A DNA stretch of 64,000 nucleotides from the NCBI GenBank assembly GCA_040385245.1, contig JAZKHT010000007.1:372001-436000 (forward strand), given 5' to 3'. This document shows, one piece after another, positions 41,600 to 50,852 of this stretch (position 1 is the stretch's first letter; every line of letters starts with the position of its first letter). Source of the DNA: JAZKHT01 sp040385245. Its GTDB lineage: Bacteria > Pseudomonadota > Alphaproteobacteria > Rhodobacterales > Rhodobacteraceae. The notes beneath the pieces are model-generated. The model made no database searches. It had not been told where the DNA came from and was given only the letters and a program-made list of their open reading frames with translations. The translations under genes were made by a program, and so were the position numbers.

Positions 41600-41967
41600 G
41601 CATATCAACCGGATCACCGTTCGAGACGACGATGGGCTATAGCCGTGCCGTGGTCAAAGGCGGATGGTGCTTTGTATCGGGCGTCACGGGCTATGATTAC
41701 GCGACGATGACGATCCCGGACGGTGTGGCGGATCAGGCGCGCAACTGCTTTGGCACCATCGCGGCCGTTCTGGACCGCGCGGGCTTTGCCATGGAAGACA
41801 TCGTGCGGGCGCAGTATACGGTGACCGACGTGGCGCTGGTGGATGACCTGATCCCTGCGCTGGGAGAGGCGCTGGGTGATATCCGGCCCGCCGCGACGAT
41901 GGTCATTGCCGGGCTGATCAAGCCCGAAATGAAGGTCGAGATAGAGGTTACAGCCTTCAAGGGGTAG
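41593..41967 (+). CDS. RidA-family enamine/imine deaminase
   Basis: 124 residues of the YjgF/RidA fold, with RAVVKGGWCFVSGVTGYD near the N terminus, DIVRAQYTVTDV, and the family ending PEMKVEIEVTAFKG. RidA proteins hydrolyse reactive 2-aminoacrylate-type imines, some made by threonine dehydratase, which is also encoded here (21.7-22.9 kb). The C-terminal arginine of canonical RidA is not obvious, so it may belong to another subgroup. It overlaps rdgB by four bases. Confidence 0.9.
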   Translation: MKRISTGSPFETTMGYSRAVVKGGWCFVSGVTGYDYATMTIPDGVADQARNCFGTIAAVLDRAGFAMEDIVRAQYTVTDVALVDDLIPALGEALGDIRPAATMVIAGLIKPEMKVEIEVTAFKG

Positions 41968-41969
41968 TG

Positions 41970-43127
41970 ATGCAAGACTGGCACGCAGGCGGATTCGGGC
42001 TGTATCTACATTGGCCCTTTTGCCAGTCGAAATGCCCCTACTGCGACTTCAACTCTCATGTCTCGGCCAGCATTGACCAGGGGCGGTGGAAAGCCGCGTA
42101 TCTGCGCGAAATCAATCGCTTGGGACAGGAAACCCAAGGCAGGGTGCTGCAAACGGTCTTTTTCGGCGGCGGCACCCCTTCGCTGATGGAACCGGATCTT
42201 GTGGCGGCGATCCTGGATGCTGTCCGCGCCACCTGGCCGATGGTGAACGACCCGGAAATCACGCTGGAGGCTAACCCCGGATCGGTCGAGGCGGGACGGT
42301 TCCACGGATACCGGGATGCTGGCGTCAATCGCATTTCGATGGGGATTCAGGCGCTGAACGATGACGATCTGCGGCGGTTGGGGCGGCTTCATTCCGTGGC
42401 CGAGGCGCGCGCCGCATTTGATATCGCGCGCAGCACTTTTGACCGTGTCAGCTTTGACCTGATCTATGCCCGGCAGGACCAGACCTTGGCTGCATGGGAA
42501 GCGGAATTGCAGCAGGCCCTGACGATGGCGGTCGATCATCTGTCGATGTACCAATTGACGATCGAGGACGGCACCGCCTTTGGCGACCGCTTTGCACGTG
42601 GCGGACTAAAGGGCCTGCCAGATGAAGAGGTGCAGGCCGATATGTATGCGCTGACGCAGGACATTTGCGCCGCACACGGGCTGCCCGCGTATGAGGTGTC
42701 AAATCACGCGCGGACCGGGTCGGAATCGCGGCACAACAAGATTTACTGGCGCATGGGCGATTATGCAGGCATCGGGCCGGGTGCCCATGGACGCCTGACG
42801 CTGGACGGAACCCGCTGGGCAACAGAAGCGCTGCGGGCGCCGGGCGACTGGCTGTTGCGGGTCGAGGCCGGACATCCCGGGGAACTGCCGCGTGTGGCTG
42901 TCAGTTTGGCCGATCAGGCGACGGAATATCTGCTGATGTCGCTGCGTCTGACCGAAGGAATGGACATTGCACGGTTCGAGGCGATGAATGGCGCGCCGTT
43001 AAACGAAAATAAACTGACCGGACTGCAGGATCTGGGCCTGATCGCCCGTAAAGGCGGCCGACTGATCGCAACGGAAAGTGGGCGTATGGTTCTGAACGGG
43101 GTTCTGCGCGAACTTGGGTCCGGGTAA
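41970..43127 (+). CDS. hemW: HemW, haem chaperone / radical SAM protein
   Basis: 385 residues. The radical-SAM cysteines are in FCQSKCPYCDF (CxxxCxxC), and the next conserved stretches are FFGGGTPSLM and SMGIQALNDDDLRRLGR. Formerly annotated as oxygen-independent coproporphyrinogen oxidase, the family is now regarded as a haem-trafficking protein. The extra cysteine of true HemN is absent. The ATG at 41970 is three bases inside the frame start, and the stop overlaps the next ATG. Confidence 0.93.
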   Translation: MQDWHAGGFGLYLHWPFCQSKCPYCDFNSHVSASIDQGRWKAAYLREINRLGQETQGRVLQTVFFGGGTPSLMEPDLVAAILDAVRATWPMVNDPEITLEANPGSVEAGRFHGYRDAGVNRISMGIQALNDDDLRRLGRLHSVAEARAAFDIARSTFDRVSFDLIYARQDQTLAAWEAELQQALTMAVDHLSMYQLTIEDGTAFGDRFARGGLKGLPDEEVQADMYALTQDICAAHGLPAYEVSNHARTGSESRHNKIYWRMGDYAGIGPGAHGRLTLDGTRWATEALRAPGDWLLRVEAGHPGELPRVAVSLADQATEYLLMSLRLTEGMDIARFEAMNGAPLNENKLTGLQDLGLIARKGGRLIATESGRMVLNGVLRELGSG

Positions 43128-43480
43128 TGCGCATCGTCTGGCTTTCAGCCGGCCTGATCGCGCTGGCGTTGGGCGTTATCGGGGTGTTACTGCCGCTGCT
43201 GCCCACGGTGCCATTCCTGCTGCTGGCGGCGTTTTGCTTTGCGCAATCATCGGAACGCCTGCACCGCTGGCTGATGGCGCACCCGGTTCTGGGCCCGCCG
43301 ATCAAGGATTGGGACAGGTCGGGCGCAATCCGCCGCCCGGCAAAACGCCTGGCAACGGTGTCGATCGCCATCGCCTTTGGCCTGTCGCTGGCTCTTGGCG
43401 TACCGGCGTGGGTTTTGGCGGTTCAGGCAGCAGTGCTGTGCGCTGTGCTGGTGTTCATATGGACACGTCCCGAGGGATGA
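43127..43480 (+). CDS. YbaN-family (DUF454) inner-membrane protein
   Basis: 117 residues with two or three membrane segments and the family motif LLPLLPTVPFLLLAAFCFAQSSERLHRWLMAHPVLGP, read in parts. Function unknown. It is coupled to hemW (TAATG) and its last 26 bases overlap the convergent parB stop region. Confidence 0.88.
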   Translation: MRIVWLSAGLIALALGVIGVLLPLLPTVPFLLLAAFCFAQSSERLHRWLMAHPVLGPPIKDWDRSGAIRRPAKRLATVSIAIAFGLSLALGVPAWVLAVQAAVLCAVLVFIWTRPEG

Positions 43481-44363
43481 CAGACAGCACACGACACAGC
43501 AAATCCAGATCGTCAAGCGACCGGTAGCGGATCGACAAATGCCCCCCGTCACCGCCCGCTTCATGGTCAATCCGCACCAGCATGTTCAGGTTTGCGGACA
43601 GATCATTTTCCAGCGCGCGGGTGTCTGCATCCTTGTCAGCGCCCTTGCCCCGCGGACCGCTGGCCTTGCCTTTGGTGTTCGGGGTTTTCACCAGTTGCTC
43701 TGTCTCGCGCACGGAAAGATTGCGCGCCATTACCTGCCGGGCAAGATCTGATGCATTGGCGTTGGTGATCAGCGCGCGCGCGTGACCGGCGGAGATTTTG
43801 CCTTCGCGAACAAAGGTTTGAACGTCCTCGGGCAGGTTCAATAGCCGCAAGAGGTTGGCGATGTGACTGCGGGATTTCGACAGCGCCTCGGCCAATTTTT
43901 CCTGGGTGTGGCCAAACTTGTCCATCAACTGACGAAAGGCCAACGCCTCTTCAATCGCGTTCAGGTCTGCGCGCTGAATGTTTTCGATGATCGCAACCTC
44001 GATCACCTCGGAGTCGCTGAAATCGCGCAAAATCACCGGCAGTTCGTGCAACTGCGCCAGTTGCGCAGCGCGCCAGCGACGTTCGCCCGCGACGATTTCG
44101 TAACGGTCAGTGTCGGGGATGGCGCGCACGATCAGGGGTTGTATGACACCCTTTTGCCGGATGCTGCTGGCCAGTTCCTGCAACGCCTCGGGCTGGAAAT
44201 CGCGGCGCGGCTGGTTGGGGTTTGGAATCAGCTTTTCAACCGGAACCAACAGGTCCGGACGGCGGGCGCGGTCACTGCCCTGCGTCTCAGGATCAAGATT
44301 GACGTCTGCCATCAGCGCGGACAGCCCACGACCCAGACCCCGGCGTTCAGTTTTCTTGTCCAT
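43455..44363 (-). CDS. parB: Chromosome-partitioning protein ParB
   Basis: 302 residues. The N-terminal ParA-interacting region (RRGLGRGLSALMAD), the CTP-binding GERRWRAAQLA box and the helix-turn-helix (TQEKLAEALSKSRSHIANLLRLL) are all visible. It loads at parS, spreads as a CTP-dependent clamp, and works with ParA to segregate the origin. Two perfect parS sites are within 3.5 kb. The ATG overlaps the parA stop by one base. Confidence 0.97.
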   Translation of the reverse strand: MDKKTERRGLGRGLSALMADVNLDPETQGSDRARRPDLLVPVEKLIPNPNQPRRDFQPEALQELASSIRQKGVIQPLIVRAIPDTDRYEIVAGERRWRAAQLAQLHELPVILRDFSDSEVIEVAIIENIQRADLNAIEEALAFRQLMDKFGHTQEKLAEALSKSRSHIANLLRLLNLPEDVQTFVREGKISAGHARALITNANASDLARQVMARNLSVRETEQLVKTPNTKGKASGPRGKGADKDADTRALENDLSANLNMLVRIDHEAGGDGGHLSIRYRSLDDLDLLCRVLSVIPRDVSI

Positions 44364-45187
44364 CAGGCAGCGGGCTCCTCGAAACGGGCAATCGGATGAC
44401 GGGCGATCAGTTCGGCCGCAAGCGCGCGATACGCCTCGCTTCCCTTGGACGTGCTGTCATACTGCAGCACAGGAAGGGCATAGGACGGCGCCTCACTGAC
44501 ACGAACATTGCGCGGGATAACGGTCTTGAACACCAGCGGCCCAAGGTTTTGCCGTGCGTCGTTTTCGACCTGCTGGCTCAACCTATTGCGGCCGTCATAC
44601 ATGGTTAGCACAACACCTTCGATTCTGAGGTTCGGGTTTGCTGTTTGTCGAACCTCTCTGATCGTTAGCATCAGCTGCGACAGACCTTCCAGCGCGAAGA
44701 ACTCGCTTTGCAGCGGCACCAGGACAGAGTGGCAGGCGACCATGGCATTGACGGTCAGCAGGCTAAGCGACGGTGGGCAATCGATCAGGATGAAATCGAG
44801 CGAGAATTCATCCATTGCTGGCTGCCGCAGCGCATCATGTAGCAAAAAACTGCGCTTTTCGTTCGAGACAAGCTCCATATCCGCCGACGACAGATCCGCA
44901 TTCGCAGGACAGACGAGCAGGCCCGTAAAAGCCGTTTTCTGAACAACGTCAACAAGGGGGGCTTCGTCAATCAACAGATCATAAGTCGTAATGCGACGAT
45001 CTTCCAACGCAATGCCCAAACCGGTTGACGCATTGCCCTGCGGATCAAGATCGACAAGCAACACCCGCGCCCCGCGTTCCGCCAGACCGGCGGCCAGATT
45101 GATGGCCGTCGTTGTCTTTCCGACGCCGCCCTTCTGGTTCGCAATCGCGATGATTTTGGGTTGTTTGGGACGCGACGGATCAGACAT
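44363..45187 (-). CDS. parA: Chromosome-partitioning ATPase ParA
   Basis: 274 residues with the deviant Walker A ANQKGGVGKTTT, VDLDPQGNAS and the DCPPSLSLLTVNA motif. It forms a dynamic ATP gradient on the nucleoid that moves ParB-parS complexes. The ATG at 45187 overlaps the rsmG stop by eight bases; the longer frame would begin at a TTG at 45193. Confidence 0.97.
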   Translation of the reverse strand: MSDPSRPKQPKIIAIANQKGGVGKTTTAINLAAGLAERGARVLLVDLDPQGNASTGLGIALEDRRITTYDLLIDEAPLVDVVQKTAFTGLLVCPANADLSSADMELVSNEKRSFLLHDALRQPAMDEFSLDFILIDCPPSLSLLTVNAMVACHSVLVPLQSEFFALEGLSQLMLTIREVRQTANPNLRIEGVVLTMYDGRNRLSQQVENDARQNLGPLVFKTVIPRNVRVSEAPSYALPVLQYDSTSKGSEAYRALAAELIARHPIARFEEPAA

Positions 45188-45803
45188 GCACAATCGCCTT
45201 TAGGGCCAGGGTAACAGCCGACGAATCGGTTTCACTGGGATGAACAGTCATATCGAACTTCCACTCCGCCACGGCGGCATCAACTTCGCTGCGGTAATTG
45301 GCGCCCTTTTGAAACAGGGCAATGCCGTCCGCCCGCATGTGCCGCACAGCAAAGGCGCAGAGTTTGGTCAACGGGGCCAATGCGCGGGCCGAAAGCACAT
45401 CTGCTCTCATAGGCTCCAACTCTTCGATGCGCTGGTCACGAACGGTAATCGGCGTGCCAAGGGTTTGTGCTGCCTGTCGCAAGAACGTGGCCTTGCGTTG
45501 ATCAGCCTCGACCAGGGTCACGATACGTCCAGGGTCGCGATCTTGAGCAAGGATTGCGACGACAAGGCCGGGAAATCCGCCACCACTTCCCAAATCCACC
45601 CACCGGTCGCCGGCACTCGGAGCGAGGGCATAAATTTGAACAGAATCAAGAATATGGCGGTTCCATGCATCCGACAGCGACGCCTTGGACACAAGGTTGA
45701 TCGCAGGATTCCACTTTGTCAGCAGCGATTGAAGCGCCAAGAGACGCTCAACTGTTTCACGTGAAACAGCCATCCCCGGCAGAAGCGGATCAGCGACGCT
45801 CAT
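45180..45803 (-). CDS. rsmG: 16S rRNA (guanine-527-N7)-methyltransferase RsmG
   Basis: 207 residues. The SAM-binding motif reads WVDLGSGGGFPGLVVAI, followed by LVEADQRKATFLRQ and SARALAPL. Formerly gidB. It overlaps mnmG and parA. Its residues AVSRETV near the N terminus are encoded by a perfect parS site. Confidence 0.97.
   Translation of the reverse strand: MSVADPLLPGMAVSRETVERLLALQSLLTKWNPAINLVSKASLSDAWNRHILDSVQIYALAPSAGDRWVDLGSGGGFPGLVVAILAQDRDPGRIVTLVEADQRKATFLRQAAQTLGTPITVRDQRIEELEPMRADVLSARALAPLTKLCAFAVRHMRADGIALFQKGANYRSEVDAAVAEWKFDMTVHPSETDSSAVTLALKAIVHV
45753..45768. promoter_or_regulatory. parS: parS site within rsmG
   Basis: TGTTTCACGTGAAACA, the perfect 16-base parS consensus for ParB, lies inside the rsmG coding sequence, about 5.3 kb from oriC. 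Confidence 0.96.
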
Positions 45804-47674
45804 CCGGCGACCCTGCCGCGATTCGCTTTCCGTATATGCGCGAGTATCAGCAGCAAAGCGGCTGGCGTCATGCCTTCGATACGAGAGGCCTGAGCCAGAT
45901 TGGAAGGCTGCACGCGGCGCAATTTGGCCGTAAGTTCCGATGAAAGACCCGATAGTGCGTCGTAAGCGAAATCAACCGGGATGGTTGTCGCTTCCTCGCG
46001 GCGCAGGGCGGTCGCATCATCATTCTGGCGATCCAGATACTGCGCATACAGCGCGTCCGTGGCCGTCTGGGCGCGGATTGCCGTTGGCATGGCGGCGAAG
46101 TCGGGGTAAAGCGACTCCACCACCGGCACAGCCTGGTCGCCAAACCCCAAAAGATCAAACCCGGATCTGGCAACGCCATCCTGACTGACCGACAGCCCGG
46201 CCGCCGCAACTACGTGGGGTGATTTACGTGCCGATTCAAGTACTTGCCGCGCACCATGTAACTGATCCAGCTTTGCACCAAAGGCCCTTTTCCGGTCTTC
46301 GCCAACGCAGCCGACATTAATTCCCTTGGTCGTCAGGCGTTGGTCTGCGTTGTCAGCCCGAAGCGCCAGCCGGAATTCTGCCCGCGATGTGAACATGCGG
46401 TAAGGCTCGGTCACACCACGGGTCAGAAGGTCGTCGATCATAACGCCGATGTAACTTTCTGAGCGGCTGAAGGTCACGGGATCGCGGCCCAACGCGGTGG
46501 CAGCCGCGTTCAGGCCGGCAACCAAACCTTGAGCGGCCGCCTCTTCGTATCCAGTCGTCCCGTTGATCTGGCCTGCAAAGAACAATCCGGGCGCTATCTT
46601 GACCTCCAATGATGGGCGCAAACCGCGCGGATCAAAGTAGTCATATTCGATCGCGTAGCCCGGCTGCAGGATTCTGACGTCTTCCAAACCGGCAATGGTG
46701 CGCACATAGGCCTGTTGCACCTCTTCTGGGAGAGACGTCGAAATGCCGTTTGGATAGACGGTATCGTCGTCCAAGCCCTCGGGTTCCAAAAAGACCTGAT
46801 GCGCGGATTTATCCGAGAATCGCACGATCTTGTCTTCGATAGACGGACAGTATCGAGGGCCTACCCCTTCGATATGACCGCCATACATTGCGGATAACGA
46901 CAAGTTTGACCGCACGATGTCGTGGGTCCGTTCATTTGTATGCGTGATTCCGCAGGAAATTTGCCGCACCTGAGGACCTGTATTCAGGAACGAAAACACC
47001 ACGGGTTCGGCATCCCCGGGCTGTGAGTCCAACCGTGCCCAGTCAATCGTCTTCCCATCCAAACGTGGCGGCGTGCCGGTCTTTAGCCTTCCCTGCCCCA
47101 GACCCATTACCGTCAAACGTTGCGCCAAGGGTTGCGATGGGCGGTCCCCCATGCGGCCGCCGGGGCGCTTGCAATTCCCGATGTGGATCAGGCCGTTCAG
47201 AAACGTTCCAGCAGTCAGGATCACCGCACAGGCAGCAACTTCAGTCCCGTCACCCAGGACCACGCCCGTTACGCGGGACCCGGCCATCTGCAAATCAACG
47301 ACTTCGGCCTCCAAAATCGTTAGATTTTCCTGCCCCGCCAGCTCTGCCTGCATCGCCAACCGGTACAATTTACGATCCGCCTGCGCGCGGGGGCCCTGAA
47401 CCGCGGGGCCCTTGCGCCGATTCAAAAGACGGTATTGGATGGCCGCCTTGTCCGCAACACGGGCCATCACGCCATCCATTGCGTCAATTTCGCGGACCAG
47501 ATGCCCCTTGCCCAATCCGCCGATCGCAGGATTGCACGACATCACGCCGATCCCAGACGTCTTCAATGTGATCAGGACGGTGTTCGCACCCATGCGTGCA
47601 GATGCAGCGGCAGCCTCGGACCCAGCATGACCGCCACCAATCACGACCACGTCGAACTGTTTCACGTGAAACAT
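45800..47674 (-). CDS. mnmG: tRNA uridine-5-carboxymethylaminomethyl modification enzyme MnmG
   Basis: 624 residues. The FAD-binding GGGHAGSEAA near the N terminus and the family segments SCNPAIGGLGKGHLVREID and GYEEAAAQGL are intact. With MnmE it modifies wobble U34 of certain tRNAs. The ATG at 47674 is preferred to a GTG at 47680, since GGAAAG lies just upstream. The first codons (MFHVKQ) are a parS site. The mnmE stop precedes it. Confidence 0.97.
   Translation of the reverse strand: MFHVKQFDVVVIGGGHAGSEAAAASARMGANTVLITLKTSGIGVMSCNPAIGGLGKGHLVREIDAMDGVMARVADKAAIQYRLLNRRKGPAVQGPRAQADRKLYRLAMQAELAGQENLTILEAEVVDLQMAGSRVTGVVLGDGTEVAACAVILTAGTFLNGLIHIGNCKRPGGRMGDRPSQPLAQRLTVMGLGQGRLKTGTPPRLDGKTIDWARLDSQPGDAEPVVFSFLNTGPQVRQISCGITHTNERTHDIVRSNLSLSAMYGGHIEGVGPRYCPSIEDKIVRFSDKSAHQVFLEPEGLDDDTVYPNGISTSLPEEVQQAYVRTIAGLEDVRILQPGYAIEYDYFDPRGLRPSLEVKIAPGLFFAGQINGTTGYEEAAAQGLVAGLNAAATALGRDPVTFSRSESYIGVMIDDLLTRGVTEPYRMFTSRAEFRLALRADNADQRLTTKGINVGCVGEDRKRAFGAKLDQLHGARQVLESARKSPHVVAAAGLSVSQDGVARSGFDLLGFGDQAVPVVESLYPDFAAMPTAIRAQTATDALYAQYLDRQNDDATALRREEATTIPVDFAYDALSGLSSELTAKLRRVQPSNLAQASRIEGMTPAALLLILAHIRKANRGRVAG
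47658..47673. promoter_or_regulatory. parS: parS site at the start of mnmG
   Basis: TGTTTCACGTGAAACA, a perfect parS, covers the first codons of mnmG, about 3.4 kb from oriC. Confidence 0.96.
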
Positions 47675-47676
47675 CG

Positions 47677-48963
47677 TCACTTTCCGATACAGAAGCTGGC
47701 GAATATCTCGTCCAGCAAGTTTTCTACATCAACGCGCCCAACTAGCGATTCAAGCGCCCGGATCGCAAGGCGAAGCTCTGCTGCGGCAATTTCGGCCCGA
47801 TCTGAACCCCTCATTACCTCAAGCTGCGCCGATTCCATAGCCCCGATCGCCCTATGCACCGCCATCCGATGCCGTTCACGCGTAATGATGCCAGCACCGG
47901 CACTGTGCTTTGTCAGCCGAGTGCCGATCTCATTCAGCAACAGATCAAGACCCTGACCGGTCAGCCCAGATACAGCCAGCCCATCACCCGGTGCAATATC
48001 GGCCTTTCCCTGCACAACCAGATCATCCGGCTGTGGTGTTAGCCCCGGCACCTCTGCGCTGTCCACCTGTAGAAATAACCGCAGGTCCGCCGCAAGGGCA
48101 CGCTGCACCGCCCGGTCAATGCCGATCCTCTCAACCCGGTCCTCGGTGTCACGCAGCCCGGCAGTGTCCAGCAAGGTCACCGCCAGGCCGTCAATTTCCA
48201 TGCGCACTTCGATCACGTCCCGCGTTGTGCCCGCCACGTCCGACGTGATCGCCGCCTCTCGTCCCGCCAAGGCATTGAGAAGTGTGGATTTTCCCGCATT
48301 CGGGGCGCCGACAATGGCAACCTCAAATCCATCGCGAATGCGTTCTGACGCGCGCGAGGCGTCGAATTCTGCCCTCAACTGCTGGTCAAGATCCTGCAGA
48401 ATCGCCAAAACCTCGGGCGTGACGTCGACCGGAACATCCTCGTCCGCAAAATCAATCGTCGCTTCGATCAGTGCCGCCGCCCGGATCAACCGGGCGCGCC
48501 ACGCCTCCGCCCGCTGCCCGATGGCCCCGGACAGCACACGAAGGGCCTGCCGCCGCTGCGACTCCGTTTCCGCATCGATCAGATCAGCAAGCCCTTCAAC
48601 CTGCGCCAGATCGAGACAGCCGTTTTCCAAAGCGCGCCGGGTGAATTCTCCCGCGTCGGCCAGACGCAGGCCCGGTTGCGCGGCCAATGCCCGCATTACT
48701 GCAGACACAGCAGCAACGCTGCCATGCAGATGCAATTCCGCAACCAACTCTCCGGTAAAACTGGCACCCTCCCCGAAAAGCAACACCACGGCCTGATCAA
48801 GAATGTCCCCATCCCAAACCAGTTTTCGCAATGATGCGTGTCGCAGGTCAGGCAGCGGGCCGATCAGTGCCGCCACAGCCTCATGCGCATTGGGGCCGGA
48901 AAGGCGCAATACCGCCACCCCAGCCTTGCCGCGTGCGCTGGCCAAGGCGTAAATCGTATCCAA
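47677..48963 (-). CDS. mnmE: tRNA modification GTPase MnmE
   Basis: 428 residues. The N-terminal folate-binding domain (MDTIYALASARGKAGVAVLR) is followed by a G domain (GAPNAGKSTLLN, LLDTAGLRD) inserted in a helical domain, ending with the essential C-terminal CIGK. Partner of MnmG, which is next in the same operon. Confidence 0.97.
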   Translation of the reverse strand: MDTIYALASARGKAGVAVLRLSGPNAHEAVAALIGPLPDLRHASLRKLVWDGDILDQAVVLLFGEGASFTGELVAELHLHGSVAAVSAVMRALAAQPGLRLADAGEFTRRALENGCLDLAQVEGLADLIDAETESQRRQALRVLSGAIGQRAEAWRARLIRAAALIEATIDFADEDVPVDVTPEVLAILQDLDQQLRAEFDASRASERIRDGFEVAIVGAPNAGKSTLLNALAGREAAITSDVAGTTRDVIEVRMEIDGLAVTLLDTAGLRDTEDRVERIGIDRAVQRALAADLRLFLQVDSAEVPGLTPQPDDLVVQGKADIAPGDGLAVSGLTGQGLDLLLNEIGTRLTKHSAGAGIITRERHRMAVHRAIGAMESAQLEVMRGSDRAEIAAAELRLAIRALESLVGRVDVENLLDEIFASFCIGK

Positions 48964-48993
48964 GTCGTGTAACCCTTTGAAGCGGCGTTAGGA

Positions 48994-50265
48994 TCAGGTG
49001 TTCATCGAATCGAAGAACTCGCCGTTGGACTTGGTCTGCTTCAGCTTTCCGATCAGGAATTCGATGGCATCGGTGGTGCCCATCGGGTTCAGGATGCGCC
49101 GCAAGACATAAGTTTTTTGCAGATCGCCCTTGTCGACAAGCAAATCTTCTTTCCGTGTGCCGGATTTCAGAATGTCGATCGCCGGGAACACCCGCTTGTC
49201 GGCAACCTTGCGGTCCAGCACGATTTCGCTGTTACCGGTGCCTTTGAATTCTTCAAAGATCACCTCGTCCATCCGGCTGCCCGTGTCAATCAACGCTGTT
49301 GCGATGATGGTCAGCGACCCGCCCTCTTCGATATTCCGCGCCGCACCAAAAAAGCGTTTTGGCCGCTGCAGGGCGTTCGCATCGACACCGCCGGTCAGAA
49401 CCTTACCCGAAGACGGCACGACAGTGTTAAAAGCCCTACCAAGTCTTGTGATCGAGTCGAGAAGGATAACAACATCTCGTTTATGCTCGACCAAACGTTT
49501 GGCCTTTTCGATGACCATCTCGGCCACTGCGACGTGCCGCGTTGCCGGTTCGTCGAACGTGGACGACACCACTTCGCCCTTAACCGAGCGCTGCATGTCC
49601 GTCACCTCTTCGGGCCGTTCATCGATCAGAAGCACGATCAGATAGCATTCTGGATGGTTTTTCGCGATGGAAGAGGCGATGTTTTGCAGCAGCACCGTCT
49701 TGCCCGTGCGCGGCGGGGCCACGATCAGGCCGCGCTGGCCCTTGCCGATGGGACACACCAGATCGATGATCCGGGCCGAACGGTCCTTGATCGTCGGGTC
49801 TTCGATTTCCATCTTCAACCGCTCGTCCGGGTAAAGCGGCGTCAGGTTGTCGAAGTGAACCTTGTGCTTGGCCTTTTCCGGGTCGTCAAAGTTGATCAGC
49901 GTGACCTTGGTCATGCAAAAGTATTTCTCGTTCTCACGCGGGGCCTGGATGACACCTTCGATGGTGTCACCCGTGCGCAACGAAAACTGGCGCAGGATTT
50001 CGGGCGAAACATAGATATCATCCGGGCCAGGCAGATAGTTGGCCGACGGGCTGCGCAAGAACCCAAAGCCGTCCTGCAACACCTCCAACACGCCATCGCC
50101 GCCGATCTCCCAACCGTCTTCAGCATGTTCCTTCAGCAGGGCGAACATCATCTCGCCCTTGCGCATCGACGGCGCGTTCTCGATCTCCCACTCCTCGGCC
50201 ATGGCCAGCAGATCGGCCGGGGTCTTGGCCTTGAGGTCGGACAGATTCAAGCGTTCGGTTTTCAT
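48994..50265 (-). CDS. rho: Transcription termination factor Rho
   Basis: 423 residues. An N-terminal RNA-binding cold-shock-like domain (LQDGFGFLRSPSANYLPGPDDIYVS in parts) is followed by an ATPase with Walker A APPRTGKTVLLQ, VVILLDSITRLGRA and VLTGGVDANALQ. The frame runs to 50385, but the ATG at 50265 has AAGGA upstream and gives the usual MKTERLNLSDLK start. Confidence 0.97.
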   Translation of the reverse strand: MKTERLNLSDLKAKTPADLLAMAEEWEIENAPSMRKGEMMFALLKEHAEDGWEIGGDGVLEVLQDGFGFLRSPSANYLPGPDDIYVSPEILRQFSLRTGDTIEGVIQAPRENEKYFCMTKVTLINFDDPEKAKHKVHFDNLTPLYPDERLKMEIEDPTIKDRSARIIDLVCPIGKGQRGLIVAPPRTGKTVLLQNIASSIAKNHPECYLIVLLIDERPEEVTDMQRSVKGEVVSSTFDEPATRHVAVAEMVIEKAKRLVEHKRDVVILLDSITRLGRAFNTVVPSSGKVLTGGVDANALQRPKRFFGAARNIEEGGSLTIIATALIDTGSRMDEVIFEEFKGTGNSEIVLDRKVADKRVFPAIDILKSGTRKEDLLVDKGDLQKTYVLRRILNPMGTTDAIEFLIGKLKQTKSNGEFFDSMNT

Positions 50266-50402
50266 CGGGAAATGGTCCTTGGCGCGCAGGCCCGTGGGGC
50301 AGCGGCAATAGCAATAGGGCGGGAAATGCGATGGGCCGGACGGCCCTGCGTTTCCGCATCTAGGCGGCAACGGGCAAAAAGTCAATTCCCCAAGGCTGTG
50401 CT

Positions 50403-50852
50403 TCAGAACTTCAGGATCACCGAGAACACGATCACGATCAGCGCCAGCGTCGGCACCTCGTTCATCATGCGATAGGTTCGCCCGCTGACAACGTTACGCC
50501 CTTCGACAAACTCCTTGCGGCGCAGACCCAGCCAATGGTGAAACCAGGTCATCGCAAGAACCGCCGCCGCCTTGGTCCAAGGCCAGACGGACGACCAGTC
50601 CACGACGCCCGGCGTGAACACCAGCGCCAGCCCGAAGATCCAGGTAGCCACCATCGCCGGGTTCATGATCGCCCGCAGCAACCGCCGTTCCATCGTCTGA
50701 AACAGCAGGTCGGTGGGATTGCCCTTCCCGACCTGTTCCACGTGATAGACAAACAGCCGTGGCAGATAGAACAACCCCGCCAACCAGGCGATCACCGACA
50801 CGACATGCAGCGACTTTGTCCAAAGATACATGTTCGCCAAAAAGTCAGTCAT
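50403..50852 (-). CDS. hemJ: Protoporphyrinogen IX oxidase HemJ
   Basis: 149 residues with four membrane helices. The conserved LHVVSVIAWLAGLFYLPRL carries the invariant histidine and arginine, and FHHWLGLRRKEFVEG follows. HemJ replaces HemG/HemY for the penultimate step of haem synthesis. It is the first gene left of oriC. Confidence 0.93.
   Translation of the reverse strand: MTDFLANMYLWTKSLHVVSVIAWLAGLFYLPRLFVYHVEQVGKGNPTDLLFQTMERRLLRAIMNPAMVATWIFGLALVFTPGVVDWSSVWPWTKAAAVLAMTWFHHWLGLRRKEFVEGRNVVSGRTYRMMNEVPTLALIVIVFSVILKF

Noticed and set aside
50265..50385. N-terminal extension of rho
   Set aside because: The extension is low-complexity and the inner ATG has a good ribosome site and the usual Rho N terminus.
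49117..50475. A 452-codon plus-strand frame opposite rho
   Set aside because: Shadow of rho, a fully conserved gene in the other frame.
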